DNA of 64,000 nucleotides from Bacteroidota bacterium (GTDB lineage Bacteria; Bacteroidota; Bacteroidia; UKL13-3): NCBI GenBank assembly GCA_027484685.1, contig JAIXSO010000040.1, positions 1 to 64,000 of the forward strand, read 5' to 3'. Shown piece by piece: positions 24,507 to 34,126 of this stretch (position 1 is its first letter; each line of letters starts with the position of its first letter). The notes under the pieces were generated by a model. It saw only the letters and a program-made list of their open reading frames with translations, ran no database searches and was not told where the DNA came from. The position numbers and the translations under genes were made by a program.

Positions 24507-25829
24507 ATGAAAATAGCAGTTATAGGAACAGGCTATGTAGGACTAGTTACAGGAACATGTTTCTCCGAAGTAGGAATTGATGTTGTTTGTATTGACGTAG
24601 ACCAAAAAAAGATTGACAATTTAAAAAAAGGCATTATGCCTATTTACGAACCAGGATTGGAAGAAATGGTTCTTCGCAATGTGGAGAAAGGTCGTTTGCA
24701 ATTTAGCACTAGTTTAGCTGAAAGCATTAAAGGCTGCGATGTAGCTTTTATAGCTGTAGGAACCCCTCCAGGTGAAGATGGAAGTGCAGATTTAAAATAT
24801 GTATTAGCTGTAGCAAGAGAAATTGGTCAAAACATTGACGAATATTGCGTAGTAGTTACCAAAAGTACAGTACCGGTAGGAACTGCTAAAAAAGTTAAAG
24901 ATGCGGTTCAAGAAGAACTAAACAAACGTGGTGTTGACATTCCTTATGCAGTAGCTTCTAACCCTGAATTTTTAAAAGAAGGTGCAGCAATTGATGATTT
25001 CTTAAAACCAGATAGGATTGTAATTGGTGTAGAAAGCAAACAAGCTGAAGACATGATGCGCAAATTATACAAGCCATTTTTGTTAAATGGTCATCCAATT
25101 ATTTTTATGGATGTACCAAGTGCTGAAATGACCAAATATGCTGCAAACAGTATGCTTGCAACTAAAATTAGTTTTATGAACGATATAGCTAACTTATGCG
25201 AAATAATGGGTGCTGATGTAAACATGGTTCGTAAAGGTATTGGTAGCGATGGCCGTATTGGTAATAAATTCATTTACCCAGGTATTGGATATGGTGGAAG
25301 TTGTTTTCCTAAAGACGTAAAAGCTTTAATTAAAACAGCTAAAGATAATGGTTACACCATGCAAATTTTAGAATCGGTTGAAGCTGTTAATGAAGCTCAA
25401 AAATCGGTTTTATTCAATAAAATTATTAAGCACTTTAATGGCAATTTAAAAGGTAAAACTTTTGCAATGTGGGGCCTATCTTTCAAACCAAAAACTGATG
25501 ATATGCGCGAAGCTCCATCGTTGGTTATTATTGAAAAACTATTGGCAGCAGGCGCTAATGTTAAAGCTTACGATCCAGTAGCTATGAAAGAAGCTAAACA
25601 CATTTTAGGTGAACAAATTGAATACACCAAAAATGAAAACAATGCTCTAATTGATGCAGATGCGTTATTAATTGTAACTGAATGGCCTGATTTCCGCTCA
25701 CCAGATTTCCAAGTGGTAAAAAAACTAATGAAGGGCAATGCCATATTTGATGGACGTAATATTTACGATATTACAGAAATGAAAGAATTAGGATTTGATT
25801 ACTATTGTATTGGTGTAAAAACTAACTAA
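24507..25829 (+). CDS. ugd: UDP-glucose 6-dehydrogenase
   Basis: A 440-residue cytoplasmic enzyme oxidising UDP-glucose to UDP-glucuronate with two NAD+. It has the N-terminal Rossmann motif (IGTGYVGLVTG, residues 6-16), the central helix with AEMTKYAANS, the catalytic cysteine C266 in GYGGSCFPKD, and a C-terminal UDP-binding domain (MWGLSFKPKTDDMREAPS). Length is normal. The next gene, after a terminator-like hairpin, encodes a UDP-glucuronate decarboxylase, so the pair makes UDP-xylose for exopolysaccharide or glycan synthesis. Confidence 0.96.
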   Translation: MKIAVIGTGYVGLVTGTCFSEVGIDVVCIDVDQKKIDNLKKGIMPIYEPGLEEMVLRNVEKGRLQFSTSLAESIKGCDVAFIAVGTPPGEDGSADLKYVLAVAREIGQNIDEYCVVVTKSTVPVGTAKKVKDAVQEELNKRGVDIPYAVASNPEFLKEGAAIDDFLKPDRIVIGVESKQAEDMMRKLYKPFLLNGHPIIFMDVPSAEMTKYAANSMLATKISFMNDIANLCEIMGADVNMVRKGIGSDGRIGNKFIYPGIGYGGSCFPKDVKALIKTAKDNGYTMQILESVEAVNEAQKSVLFNKIIKHFNGNLKGKTFAMWGLSFKPKTDDMREAPSLVIIEKLLAAGANVKAYDPVAMKEAKHILGEQIEYTKNENNALIDADALLIVTEWPDFRSPDFQVVKKLMKGNAIFDGRNIYDITEMKELGFDYYCIGVKTN

Positions 25830-25842
25830 TAAAACATAAATA

Positions 25843-25880
25843 AATAATCCATACAGGTAAAAATGTATGGATTATTTGTT
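25843..25880 (+). terminator. Intrinsic terminator after ugd
   Basis: Perfect 13-bp stem AATAATCCATACA / TGTATGGATTATT with an 8-nt loop, then TGTTTTA. It should reduce read-through from ugd into the decarboxylase gene. Confidence 0.75.
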
Positions 25881-25931
25881 TTATAAAACCATATTTGCAT
25901 TGGCTAAAATTAGCCATTAAGAAATAACAAA

Positions 25932-26909
25932 ATGAGTAAAAAAAGAGTATTAATTACAGGCGCTGCGGGCTTTTTAGGCTCTCATCTTTGCGATAGATTT
26001 ATAAAAGAAGGATACCATGTAATTGGTATGGATAATTTAATTACTGGTGATTTAAAAAACATTGAACACTTATTTAAACTTGAGCAATTTGAGTTTTATA
26101 ACCACGATGTAAGTAAATTTATACATGTTCCAGGCCAATTAGATTACATCTTGCATTTTGCTAGCCCTGCAAGCCCAATTGATTACTTAAAAATTCCAAT
26201 TCAAACTTTAAAAGTAGGTTCGTTAGGTATTCATAATTGTTTAGGTTTAGCTAAAGACAAAGGCGCCAGAGTTTTAATAGCCTCAACATCAGAAGTTTAT
26301 GGAGACCCTTTAGTGCATCCACAAACTGAAGAATATTGGGGAAATGTAAACCCTGTTGGCCCTCGTGGTGTTTACGATGAAGCTAAACGTTTTCAAGAAG
26401 CCATTACCATGGCTTACCATACTTACCATGGATTAGAAACACGTATTGTGCGTATATTTAATACTTACGGACCACGCATGCGTCTAAATGATGGTAGGGT
26501 TTTACCAGCATTTATTGGACAAGCTTTACGTGGTGAAGATTTAACTATGTTTGGTGATGGCTCACAAACACGTGCATTTTGCTATGTAGACGATTTAGTA
26601 GAAGGAATTTACCGCCTATTATTAAGTGATTATGTACATCCAGTAAATATTGGTAATCCAAACGAAATTACTATTAAAGAATTTGGAGAAGAGATTATAA
26701 AACTAACTGGTACCAACCAAAAATTAGTTTCAAAACCACTTCCTAAAGACGACCCAAAACAACGCAAACCAGACATTACCAAAGCTAAAGAAATACTAGG
26801 TTGGGAACCGAAAGTAAGCAGAGCAGAAGGTTTAAAAATAACTTACGAGTACTTTAAATCATTAAGTCCAGAAGAGTTAAAAAAATCAGCACATCACAAG
26901 TTTGATTAA
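25932..26909 (+). CDS. uxs: UDP-glucuronate decarboxylase (UDP-xylose synthase)
   Basis: A 325-residue extended short-chain dehydrogenase. It carries the NAD-binding [12 protein letters not shown] (residues 7-18), the UXS-type [11 protein letters not shown] segment, the Ser/Thr of STSEVYGDP and the catalytic Tyr-Lys pair in [11 protein letters not shown]. The ASPASP signature separates UDP-xylose synthases from UDP-glucose epimerases. It converts UDP-glucuronate to UDP-xylose, using the product of the preceding ugd gene. Confidence 0.94.
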   Translation: MSKKRVLITGAAGFLGSHLCDRFIKEGYHVIGMDNLITGDLKNIEHLFKLEQFEFYNHDVSKFIHVPGQLDYILHFASPASPIDYLKIPIQTLKVGSLGIHNCLGLAKDKGARVLIASTSEVYGDPLVHPQTEEYWGNVNPVGPRGVYDEAKRFQEAITMAYHTYHGLETRIVRIFNTYGPRMRLNDGRVLPAFIGQALRGEDLTMFGDGSQTRAFCYVDDLVEGIYRLLLSDYVHPVNIGNPNEITIKEFGEEIIKLTGTNQKLVSKPLPKDDPKQRKPDITKAKEILGWEPKVSRAEGLKITYEYFKSLSPEELKKSAHHKFD

Positions 26910-26915
26910 ATAAAT

Positions 26916-26953
26916 AAAAAGTCTGTCAATACTAATCTTGGCAGACTTTTTTT
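26916..26953 (+). terminator. Intrinsic terminator after uxs
   Basis: AAAAGTCTGTCAA / TTGGCAGACTTTT stem with one mismatch and an 8-nt loop, continuing into TTTTTTT. Confidence 0.85.
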
Positions 26954-26981
26954 ATGATTACATTTTAAAAGAAAACAAACA

Positions 26982-27533
26982 ATGCCGATTGTAGAAAATA
27001 AATTTAAAAATTATCAAGTAAGCCCTCAAACCGAAATACTTATTTTAGGAACCTTTAGCCACGATGTAATTGATGGTGCGGATTTTTTTTATGGAAAACC
27101 GCGCAATTTTCTTTGGCACTTGTTACCAATAAGTTACGGACTAACTAGTTTAAAAGAGTCTGATTTAGAGGTAAAAAAAGCATTTATGGCTCAATATAAA
27201 ATTGACTTTGCAGATATTATTGAAACGCTAAACGTACCCGAGGGAGAAGAAAACAATTTAGACGATACGTTTATTGATAACCATGCTTTTGAATGGAAAA
27301 ACATTCACACTTTAATTGATAGTTTACCAAACCTGAAAGCAGTTTATTTTACACGTAAAACATTTAATGGAATAGCCAATGCCAAACAGCAAATAATGCA
27401 GATTGCAAAATATTGTAATCAAAAAAATATTAGGTTTTGCAAACTAGAAACACCAGCAAAATACTTTGATGATACTAAGCAAAAACAATGGATTGATACC
27501 ATAGTAAAACAAACTACTTGCATGAGGGCATAA
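26982..27533 (+). CDS. Uracil-DNA-glycosylase superfamily protein
   Basis: A 183-residue cytoplasmic protein. It begins with a strand-loop ILGTFSHD and continues with DFFYGKPRNFLWHLLP, which fits motif 1 of the UDG superfamily in its Mug/hypoxanthine-glycosylase-like branch (GTxPG...YxxPxNxFW). IDFADIIETLNVP follows, as does a late strand AVYFTRKTF. The usual proline-glycine of motif 1 is changed to FSHD and the base-excision role is unproven. The gene is flanked by terminators on both sides and is therefore a monocistronic unit. Confidence 0.65.
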   Translation: MPIVENKFKNYQVSPQTEILILGTFSHDVIDGADFFYGKPRNFLWHLLPISYGLTSLKESDLEVKKAFMAQYKIDFADIIETLNVPEGEENNLDDTFIDNHAFEWKNIHTLIDSLPNLKAVYFTRKTFNGIANAKQQIMQIAKYCNQKNIRFCKLETPAKYFDDTKQKQWIDTIVKQTTCMRA

Positions 27534-27535
27534 AT

Positions 27536-27570
27536 AAAAAAGCTACACCAAATTTGATGTAGCTTTTTTT
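27536..27570. terminator. Bidirectional terminator between convergent genes
   Basis: AAAAAGCTACAcCAAATTTGaTGTAGCTTTTTTT: 12-bp stem with an A-run on one side and a T-run on the other. It serves both the UDG-like gene (+) and the lipoprotein gene (-). Confidence 0.85.
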
Positions 27571-27586
27571 ATTAGAGAAATAGTTT

Positions 27587-28339
27587 TTAAAAAATAAACT
27601 CATTATCAAATCCAACAATTCTCACTTTAACATTTCCATCTATTAAGTATTTAAAAGGTGCTATATCAAAGCAAATTTCATCTGTAAAATAAGCTTGACA
27701 CAATTCTTCCTTTTCATCAATTAACTTTACTTCATAAGTTAACATATTTGACTCATTGGTTGGTTTTGCTACCAATTTAAAGCGGTCTTTAGCTTTGTTA
27801 TTGCAACCACCAAAACCCACCTTTAAAACCAATTTACTTCCTACTATTTTAGCATCAATTATAGAAGCCATAGCAGTTTTTAGTTCATCGTAATTAGGTG
27901 CCATTTGTACATAAGGACAGTTTACATTACCAATAACATTAATAAAATCAATGGTAGCTCTAGTAAAACGAAAATTGGCTATTTTACAATAAATTTCAAA
28001 TGATTTCATTTCACCTTTGTATTTGCTGTATTTTAAATCTACCCTATCGCCCTCATGCAAAATAATAGGACATAAAGTTTTAAACGACTGAGCACAAGGT
28101 TGTAATAAAGTTCCATCATCTAATTTAATCCATAAGTTTTTACCATAAATACTTAAACCACATCCTTGAACAACTACAGTTCCTTTAGCTGAAATGCTCA
28201 CTCCATTGCCACCGCCACCGTTTCCATTACCATTTTCTTCATCGTAACCCCACCAGCCTTTTTTGCAGCTTGAAAGGCTTAAACTTAAAATCATTGCCAA
28301 TAACACAATTGGCTTCATTGTTAAAATTAACTTTTTCAT
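27587..28339 (-). CDS. Lipoprotein of unknown function, Gly/Asn-rich linker
   Basis: A 250-residue protein with a lipoprotein signal ending LSLSLSSCKKG, then a flexible Gly/Asn-rich linker (GNGNGGGGNG, about residues 37-46) and a beta-rich domain with several cysteines (CGLSIYGKNLW, CAQSFKTLCP, CQAYFTDEICFD). No family is recognised. It is downstream of the sigma factor and barrel-type genes on the same strand with a 58-bp gap, so it may belong to the same regulated unit. Confidence 0.65.
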   Translation of the reverse strand: MKKLILTMKPIVLLAMILSLSLSSCKKGWWGYDEENGNGNGGGGNGVSISAKGTVVVQGCGLSIYGKNLWIKLDDGTLLQPCAQSFKTLCPIILHEGDRVDLKYSKYKGEMKSFEIYCKIANFRFTRATIDFINVIGNVNCPYVQMAPNYDELKTAMASIIDAKIVGSKLVLKVGFGGCNNKAKDRFKLVAKPTNESNMLTYEVKLIDEKEELCQAYFTDEICFDIAPFKYLIDGNVKVRIVGFDNEFIF

Positions 28340-28397
28340 AAATAGTATTTGTTTAATTGTTTATGGATTAGACAAGCCTAAATTTAAAAATGCTGCA

Positions 28398-29747
28398 CTA
28401 AAATTTAAAATTCATTCCAGAGTTTATTCCAATATAAATTGGAGCAGATCTATTAGTAAATTCTTGTTTGTAATACTGATTAACATGTAACTTAGCAATT
28501 GGTCCAATGTAAATAGAAAAATGTTTACTTAAATTATAATTTACCAAAAATGAAGCCTGACCAGCTAATTGAAAATGGTTAAATCTATTATTACCAACAT
28601 GGTTTTGAGAGGTGTAACTAAATTCATTTGCATCTGAAGTAAGCAAATAAGTATTGGTTTGAATTAAATATTGAAAAGCAAAACCCGTTTCTAAAGTATA
28701 ATTTATTTTTTTACTCCCAATAGTGTATGCAAGTAAAATAGGCATCTCTATAAATGAAAGTGATTGATCAATAACATTTATATTATAACCATAATCGTTT
28801 ACCAAAGCTTCTTTTTTTATATTAGATACAATTCCTAATGAACCTGATCTATCGTAAAGTTTATCGAATTGAACATTATTATAGGCAATACCCACTTTTA
28901 AAGATAGTTTTTTACGAGTAAAACCCATTATGAATCCAAGTGAATAAGATTGTTTGGCCTGTTCATTATAATGCAAGCCAAACGTACTATTTATAAAGTC
29001 ATTATTAGCTCCATTATAAGCCGTATTTAAAAGCATATAATGATTAAATATTGATAAACTAAAATATATAGGCTCTTTGGTTTGATAATTATTTTGATTG
29101 GCAGATAACGCTTTTACATTAATACCATTTTGTAGTGAATCTTTTATTTCATTCACTACAATTATTTTATCTACTAAAATGGAGTCTTCATTTTTATTAG
29201 AGTCAATAACTTGTTTTGCAACAGAAAAACTATCCAAATAAAGTGATGCGTTTTTTACTTCTTGCAGTTTATAATCATTCAACAATGCGGAACCTTTAAT
29301 TAAGCTAACTTCCTTATTTGGGATTAAAGTATTTGTTTTATTGGAGATGGTTTGATTAGTATTTGAAATTCCATCAACTAATTTTTCACCTTTTAATGTA
29401 TTGACTATTAAATTATTATTTTTCATTCCACTCTGTTCAACAATAATTTCATCATCACTATTTTTAGTTACCTTGTTAGTAATAATTGGCACTTCTACTA
29501 AATTTGGTTTGCTTTCTAATTTAGTAGTTTGTTTAAAATTGTTTGAATTAATGTTTTGAATATTTACTAAAAAAATGGTTGAACTAAGTCCTACTAAAAA
29601 GATAAAAACTAGCGCAAAGATAGCTTTACGCTTGCGTTTAGCTTTTTTACGATTGGCCAAAATAACATCAAAAGCTTTTACATTGGGCAATAAAACAAAC
29701 TCCTTGGCTCTATCTTTCAATATGTTGTTAAATTTATCGTCCTGCAT
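28398..29747 (-). CDS. Sigma-linked membrane protein: N-terminal TM plus C-terminal beta-barrel-like domain
   Basis: I take the ATG at 29747 (MQDDKFNNIL), which overlaps the sigma gene by 14 bases, rather than the one 21 bases further upstream. About 449 residues: a basic cytoplasmic N-terminus (AKRKRK), one transmembrane helix (about 43-62), a long Asn/Lys/Thr-rich linker (about 65-210) and a C-terminal ~240-residue region of amphipathic strands ending SGMNFKF, like PorT-type barrels. Its position right after an ECF sigma gene suggests an anti-sigma or signalling role. No recognised anti-sigma domain is visible. Confidence 0.62.
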   Translation of the reverse strand: MQDDKFNNILKDRAKEFVLLPNVKAFDVILANRKKAKRKRKAIFALVFIFLVGLSSTIFLVNIQNINSNNFKQTTKLESKPNLVEVPIITNKVTKNSDDEIIVEQSGMKNNNLIVNTLKGEKLVDGISNTNQTISNKTNTLIPNKEVSLIKGSALLNDYKLQEVKNASLYLDSFSVAKQVIDSNKNEDSILVDKIIVVNEIKDSLQNGINVKALSANQNNYQTKEPIYFSLSIFNHYMLLNTAYNGANNDFINSTFGLHYNEQAKQSYSLGFIMGFTRKKLSLKVGIAYNNVQFDKLYDRSGSLGIVSNIKKEALVNDYGYNINVIDQSLSFIEMPILLAYTIGSKKINYTLETGFAFQYLIQTNTYLLTSDANEFSYTSQNHVGNNRFNHFQLAGQASFLVNYNLSKHFSIYIGPIAKLHVNQYYKQEFTNRSAPIYIGINSGMNFKF

Positions 29748-30321
29748 ACTTTTTAATATCAAATCCAAGGGTTAATAATTTTTTTTCGAGCAATACTTTA
29801 GCTCTAGCAAACTGTGAGCGAGAAGTACTTTCGGTAATATTTAATTCTTCAGCTATTTCCTTATGTGAGTAACCTTCAATGGCAAACATATTGAGTACAA
29901 TTCTATAGCCAGTTGGCAATTGTTGAATACAATCCATCAAAACTTTTAAATCAATTTGATGCAATTGCTCCACCACAAAATCGTTATTTTCATAAATGGT
30001 TTCAATGTTGGCTTCCCACTTTACCTTTTCATTTGCTTTTAAATAATTGAGTGAAGTGTTTATCATAACTTTTGTAAGCCAAGTAGCTAGGCCTGATTCG
30101 AAACGAAATTTAGAGAGATTATTAAATATTTTGATAAAACCAATTTGCAAAATTTCATGGGCCTCGGCTTCGCAATTAGCATACCTAAAACATACACCCA
30201 AAAGCATAGGCGCATGTTGCTCAAAAAGTAGTTTTTGAGCAACAGCATCATTTTTAATACAACCTTGTACTAGTTCATGATCGGTAATTCCCGATTTTTT
30301 ATGCTTCAATATTAAAGGCAA
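29734..30321 (-). CDS. ECF-type RNA polymerase sigma factor, TTG start
   Basis: A 195-residue sigma-70 family protein. Region 2 lies at about residues 25-90 (LLFEQHAPMLLGVCFRYA, EAHEILQIGFIKIFNNL) and region 4 at about 130-185 (QLPTGYRIVLNMFAIEGYSHKEIA with HTH ELNITESTSRSQFARAK). The best-placed start is TTG at 30321; no ATG precedes the conserved region. It overlaps the downstream membrane-protein gene, the usual layout for a sigma factor and its regulator. Target promoters are not evident. Confidence 0.88.
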   Translation of the reverse strand: MPLILKHKKSGITDHELVQGCIKNDAVAQKLLFEQHAPMLLGVCFRYANCEAEAHEILQIGFIKIFNNLSKFRFESGLATWLTKVMINTSLNYLKANEKVKWEANIETIYENNDFVVEQLHQIDLKVLMDCIQQLPTGYRIVLNMFAIEGYSHKEIAEELNITESTSRSQFARAKVLLEKKLLTLGFDIKKYAGR

Positions 30322-30529
30322 TTTTTTATACTCAATAATGGTTAGACAGCTATTATTTTGAAAACGCTGCTTTAGAAAATAAAATTATTCAAAACAAAAA
30401 TAAAACATTTATATTCAGGTTAATAATTATACTTATTTTACTTAAATACATGTACTATTTTATGCAAATTAGTTTAAATTTAAACTTGATGCTTTTTATT
30501 TAAAAATAGTTTTTAATATTTGCTTTAAA

Positions 30530-31639
30530 ATGAAAGACCAATCACAAATTATTATTAACGAAGAAACGCTACGCGCCATATTTAACAATGCTGTAGATGG
30601 AATGATTGTAATAAACGAAAGAGGAGTTATTCAATCTATAAATGGTGCTGTAGTCAAAATGTTTCAATTTACTAATGTTGAGTTGATTGGACAGAATATA
30701 AAAATTTTGATGCCTGAGCCTGATAGAACTAACCATGATGGTTATTTAAAACACCATTTAGATACTGGAGAGAAAAAAATAATAGGCATAGGACGAGAGG
30801 TAGAAGGTAAACGAAAAGATGGAACCATATTTCCGTTTTTTTTAAGTGTTTGTGATGTTCAATTAAATGATGGAAAAAAACTTTTTGCAGGCGTTTTACA
30901 CGATATTTCGGTACTAAAAAAAGCTCAAAACGACATAGAAGCTTACAGCAAAAAACTGGAACAAAGTAATAAAGACTTACAAGATTTTGCTTATATATCA
31001 TCGCACGATTTGCAAGAACCATTGCGTAAAGTACAAGCTTTTGCCGATAGGCTTCAAAAATCGGAATTTGCAGCCTTAAGCGAACAAGGTCAGGATTATT
31101 TGCAACGTATTATTAATGCATCAAACAGGATGCAACGTTTGATTAATGACTTGCTGGAACTTTCACGTATTTCGAGCAAAGGAACTTCGTTTGAAAGAGT
31201 TGATTTAAGCATTGCACTAAAGGATGTGTTAGAAGATTTGGAACTATTAATTGAAAAAACTGGCACCAAAGTGAGTTATGAAAAAATGCCAGTGATTTTA
31301 GGCGATGAAACTCAAATGCGTCAATTGTTTCAAAACATGATTAGCAATGCCATTAAATTTAAACACGAAGAAAGAAATATGGAAATAAATATTACGGCAA
31401 ATGATGTGAATGCTAAGTATGTTGAAATATTTATAGCAGACAATGGCATTGGTATTGACGAAAAATATTCAGATAAAGTGTATACCATTTTCCAACGATT
31501 GAACGGTAATAAATACGATGGTTCAGGAATTGGTTTGGCAGTATGTAAAAAAATTGCTACTAGACACGGAGGAAATATTACATTTACAAGCCAATTAGGA
31601 ATTGGCACTACATTTAAAATAAAATTATCACGCATTTAA
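30530..31639 (+). CDS. PAS-domain sensor histidine kinase
   Basis: A 369-residue soluble kinase without transmembrane segments. PAS domain at about 10-128 (DGMIVINERGVIQSINGA; ends GVLHDISVLKKAQ), a short coiled coil, HisKA with phosphoacceptor H159 (ISSHDLQEPLRKV), and HATPase_c at about 245-369 (N-box MISNAIKFKHEE, G1 DNGIGID, G2 GSGIGLAVCKKI). The SSHDLQEPL H-box is the phytochrome-like type. It is first of four closely spaced signalling genes and should phosphorylate the receivers encoded next. Confidence 0.93.
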   Translation: MKDQSQIIINEETLRAIFNNAVDGMIVINERGVIQSINGAVVKMFQFTNVELIGQNIKILMPEPDRTNHDGYLKHHLDTGEKKIIGIGREVEGKRKDGTIFPFFLSVCDVQLNDGKKLFAGVLHDISVLKKAQNDIEAYSKKLEQSNKDLQDFAYISSHDLQEPLRKVQAFADRLQKSEFAALSEQGQDYLQRIINASNRMQRLINDLLELSRISSKGTSFERVDLSIALKDVLEDLELLIEKTGTKVSYEKMPVILGDETQMRQLFQNMISNAIKFKHEERNMEINITANDVNAKYVEIFIADNGIGIDEKYSDKVYTIFQRLNGNKYDGSGIGLAVCKKIATRHGGNITFTSQLGIGTTFKIKLSRI

Positions 31640-31652
31640 TAACTAAAATAAC

Positions 31653-32105
31653 ATGGATTTAAAGGCAAAAAGTATTCATATAGTAATAGCTGAAGATGAC
31701 GAAGAAGACAGAATGTTAACCCGCGAAGCTATGATTGAAAGTAGGGTTAAAAATACCGTTCATTTTGTAGAAGATGGAGAATATTTAATGGACTACTTGC
31801 ATAACAAAGGTGATTATGCAGATAAAAGTAAATTTCCAGCTCCTGGCTTAATTTTATTAGATCTCAACATGCCACGAAAAGATGGTAGAGAAGCATTGAA
31901 AGAAATCAAATCGAGTGAACAATTGAAACGAATTCCTGTAGTAATTTTAACTACTTCAAAAGCCGAAGAAGATATTATTAGAACTTACGATTTGGGTGTA
32001 AATTCATTTATAACCAAACCTGTAACATTTGAAGGTATGATTAACGTTATGAAAACGCTTGGCACTTACTGGCTCGATATTGTAGAACTTCCTGCTAACA
32101 ATTAG
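31653..32105 (+). CDS. Single-domain response regulator (Rcp1-like)
   Basis: A 150-residue stand-alone receiver. Acidic pocket AEDDEED at 13-19, phosphoacceptor D70 (LILLDLNMPRKDG), Thr/Ser switch in VVILTTSKAEED and lysine in ITKPV. The longer beta2-beta3 region (HNKGDYADKSKFPAPG) is typical of the Rcp1-like partners of phytochrome-type kinases. It lies 13 bp after the kinase gene and has no output domain, so it probably passes phosphate on in a relay. Confidence 0.93.
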   Translation: MDLKAKSIHIVIAEDDEEDRMLTREAMIESRVKNTVHFVEDGEYLMDYLHNKGDYADKSKFPAPGLILLDLNMPRKDGREALKEIKSSEQLKRIPVVILTTSKAEEDIIRTYDLGVNSFITKPVTFEGMINVMKTLGTYWLDIVELPANN

Positions 32106-32115
32106 TAATTATTTT

Positions 32116-34119
32116 ATGAAAAACACTTGCCGCATTTTATTGATTGACGATGACGAGGAAGATTTTATAATTACTAAAGATTTACTTAGAAGTGTACAAG
32201 GTAAAAAATGCGAAATAGACTGGAGCGAAAGTTATGAGGAGGCTATAAAAAATAATACTCCTTACGATATTTATTTGGTAGATTACAGATTAGGCCTAGA
32301 AACTGGTTTAGATGTAATAAAAAAACTCAGAGCTCAGTTTCCTGATGTGCCTGTAATTATTTTAACAGGACTAGCTGATAGTGAAGTAGATTTAGAAGTA
32401 ATGAAAGCTGGCGCATCGGACTATTTGGTTAAAGGAAAAATTGATGCTGAACAGCTTGAAAGAGCCATAAGATATGCACTTGAACATGCCAAACATTTAC
32501 AACAAATAAAGGACCTAAATCAAGACCTTGAAAAACGTGTTGAAGAAAGAACCTCGCAACTAAGCTCAGCAGTAATTAAACTGGAGGAAACCAATCAGGT
32601 ACTGGCAAATCAAATTGAAGAAAATAAACGAACACATAAAGAACTTGAATACCGAGAACTGATGCTGCGCGAAACCCAAAGAATTGGTAAATCGTCAGGT
32701 TATAACTTAAACTTGGCTACCAATGAGCTAGAGTTTGGCAAAGAGTTTTTTGATATAATAGAGACACCACCAGCCCAAATTGGAAATCATTTTGAAGGTT
32801 TAAAACGTATCATTCACCCAACTGATTTAAGTCTATTCGAAAACTATTGTAAACAAGTAGTAGCAGGCAAAAATATTTCAAGCATTGAAGTTCGTTTTGT
32901 ATTGCCAAACAATAAAACAAAATACATTTATATTGAAAGTAAAATTAGGTATAACGAAAACCACGAACCTCAGTTTTTATTTAGCTTTACGCAAGATATA
33001 ACGCAGCGCAAAATTGCTGAAATTGCATTGATAAAATCGCAACAAATGCTAGCCGTAGTTGCCAAAAACTATCCTAACGGAATAATTGCAGTTTATAATA
33101 AAAACCTTACTTGTGAGTTTATTGAAGGGCAAGAAATTGAAAAATTAGGGCTCAATAAATCAGACTTTTTAGGAAAAACAATAGGTGAAACTTTTGGCGA
33201 AACTACTGGACAAATACACCATAATTACTTAAAAAGCACCTTACAAGGCCATAACGAGGTGTATGAAATAAACTTTAGCAACAATAATTATTTATTTTAT
33301 ACCACACCCATAAAAGACGATCATAATAAAATAGAACGCATGGTGGTAGTGGGTTTAAACATTACCCAAATTAAAGAAGCCGAAGAACAAATAAGGCAAG
33401 CCTTAGATAAAGCAAATGAACTGAGCGAAATGAAATCCAGGTTCATATCAATGGCCTCGCACGAATTTAGAACGCCATTGAGTACCATTCTTTCATCGCT
33501 TAACTTAATGACCAAATATTATGAGTTAAAGGATGATAATAAATTTAAATCGCATACAGTTAAAATTAAATCGGCCATTACCAATTTAACCGAAATATTA
33601 GAGTATTTTTTATCAGTAGAAAAACTTGATACTGGACATTTTAAGATAGAACCCGATACTTTTAACTTGGTTGAATTTATTAACCAACATATTGAAGATG
33701 TAAAAGATATTATTAAGGAAAAACAACGTGTTGTATTGCAGCTTTCCCCTACTCATTTACAAATTCATCACGACAAAAAGTTAATTAGAACTATTTTACA
33801 AAACTTAATTTCGAATGCCATTAAATACTCGCCCGATAATGGGGAAATAAAAATTAGCCTAACTAATGAAAACAACCAATTTATAATTAGTGTAAGCGAT
33901 AACGGAATTGGTATTCCTGAACATGAACAAAAACACTTGTTTGAAAGATTTTATAGAGCCCAAAATGCTGCCAATATTCAAGGAACAGGTATTGGGCTAA
34001 ATATCATAAAAAAATACATTGAACTAATTGGAGGTAATATTACTTTTACAAGTATATTAAACCAAGGAACCACGTTTAAAGTAAATTTACCCATTGTTTT
34101 AACACCAAAATTGAACTAA
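32116..34119 (+). CDS. Receiver-PAS-PAS hybrid histidine kinase
   Basis: A 667-residue soluble protein. N-terminal receiver (residues 5-125, D56 in YLVDYRLGLETG), coiled coil (about 130-185), two PAS domains (about 190-305, ending DITQRKIAE; and about 310-425, ending NITQIKEAE), HisKA with H449 (SMASHEFRTPLSTI), and HATPase_c at about 545-660 (N-box LISNAIKYSPDNG, DNGIGIPEHE, GTGIGLNIIKKYI). The N-terminal receiver makes it able to take phosphate from the upstream kinase and control its own kinase core. Confidence 0.92.
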   Translation: MKNTCRILLIDDDEEDFIITKDLLRSVQGKKCEIDWSESYEEAIKNNTPYDIYLVDYRLGLETGLDVIKKLRAQFPDVPVIILTGLADSEVDLEVMKAGASDYLVKGKIDAEQLERAIRYALEHAKHLQQIKDLNQDLEKRVEERTSQLSSAVIKLEETNQVLANQIEENKRTHKELEYRELMLRETQRIGKSSGYNLNLATNELEFGKEFFDIIETPPAQIGNHFEGLKRIIHPTDLSLFENYCKQVVAGKNISSIEVRFVLPNNKTKYIYIESKIRYNENHEPQFLFSFTQDITQRKIAEIALIKSQQMLAVVAKNYPNGIIAVYNKNLTCEFIEGQEIEKLGLNKSDFLGKTIGETFGETTGQIHHNYLKSTLQGHNEVYEINFSNNNYLFYTTPIKDDHNKIERMVVVGLNITQIKEAEEQIRQALDKANELSEMKSRFISMASHEFRTPLSTILSSLNLMTKYYELKDDNKFKSHTVKIKSAITNLTEILEYFLSVEKLDTGHFKIEPDTFNLVEFINQHIEDVKDIIKEKQRVVLQLSPTHLQIHHDKKLIRTILQNLISNAIKYSPDNGEIKISLTNENNQFIISVSDNGIGIPEHEQKHLFERFYRAQNAANIQGTGIGLNIIKKYIELIGGNITFTSILNQGTTFKVNLPIVLTPKLN

Positions 34120-34126
34120 TACCCCT

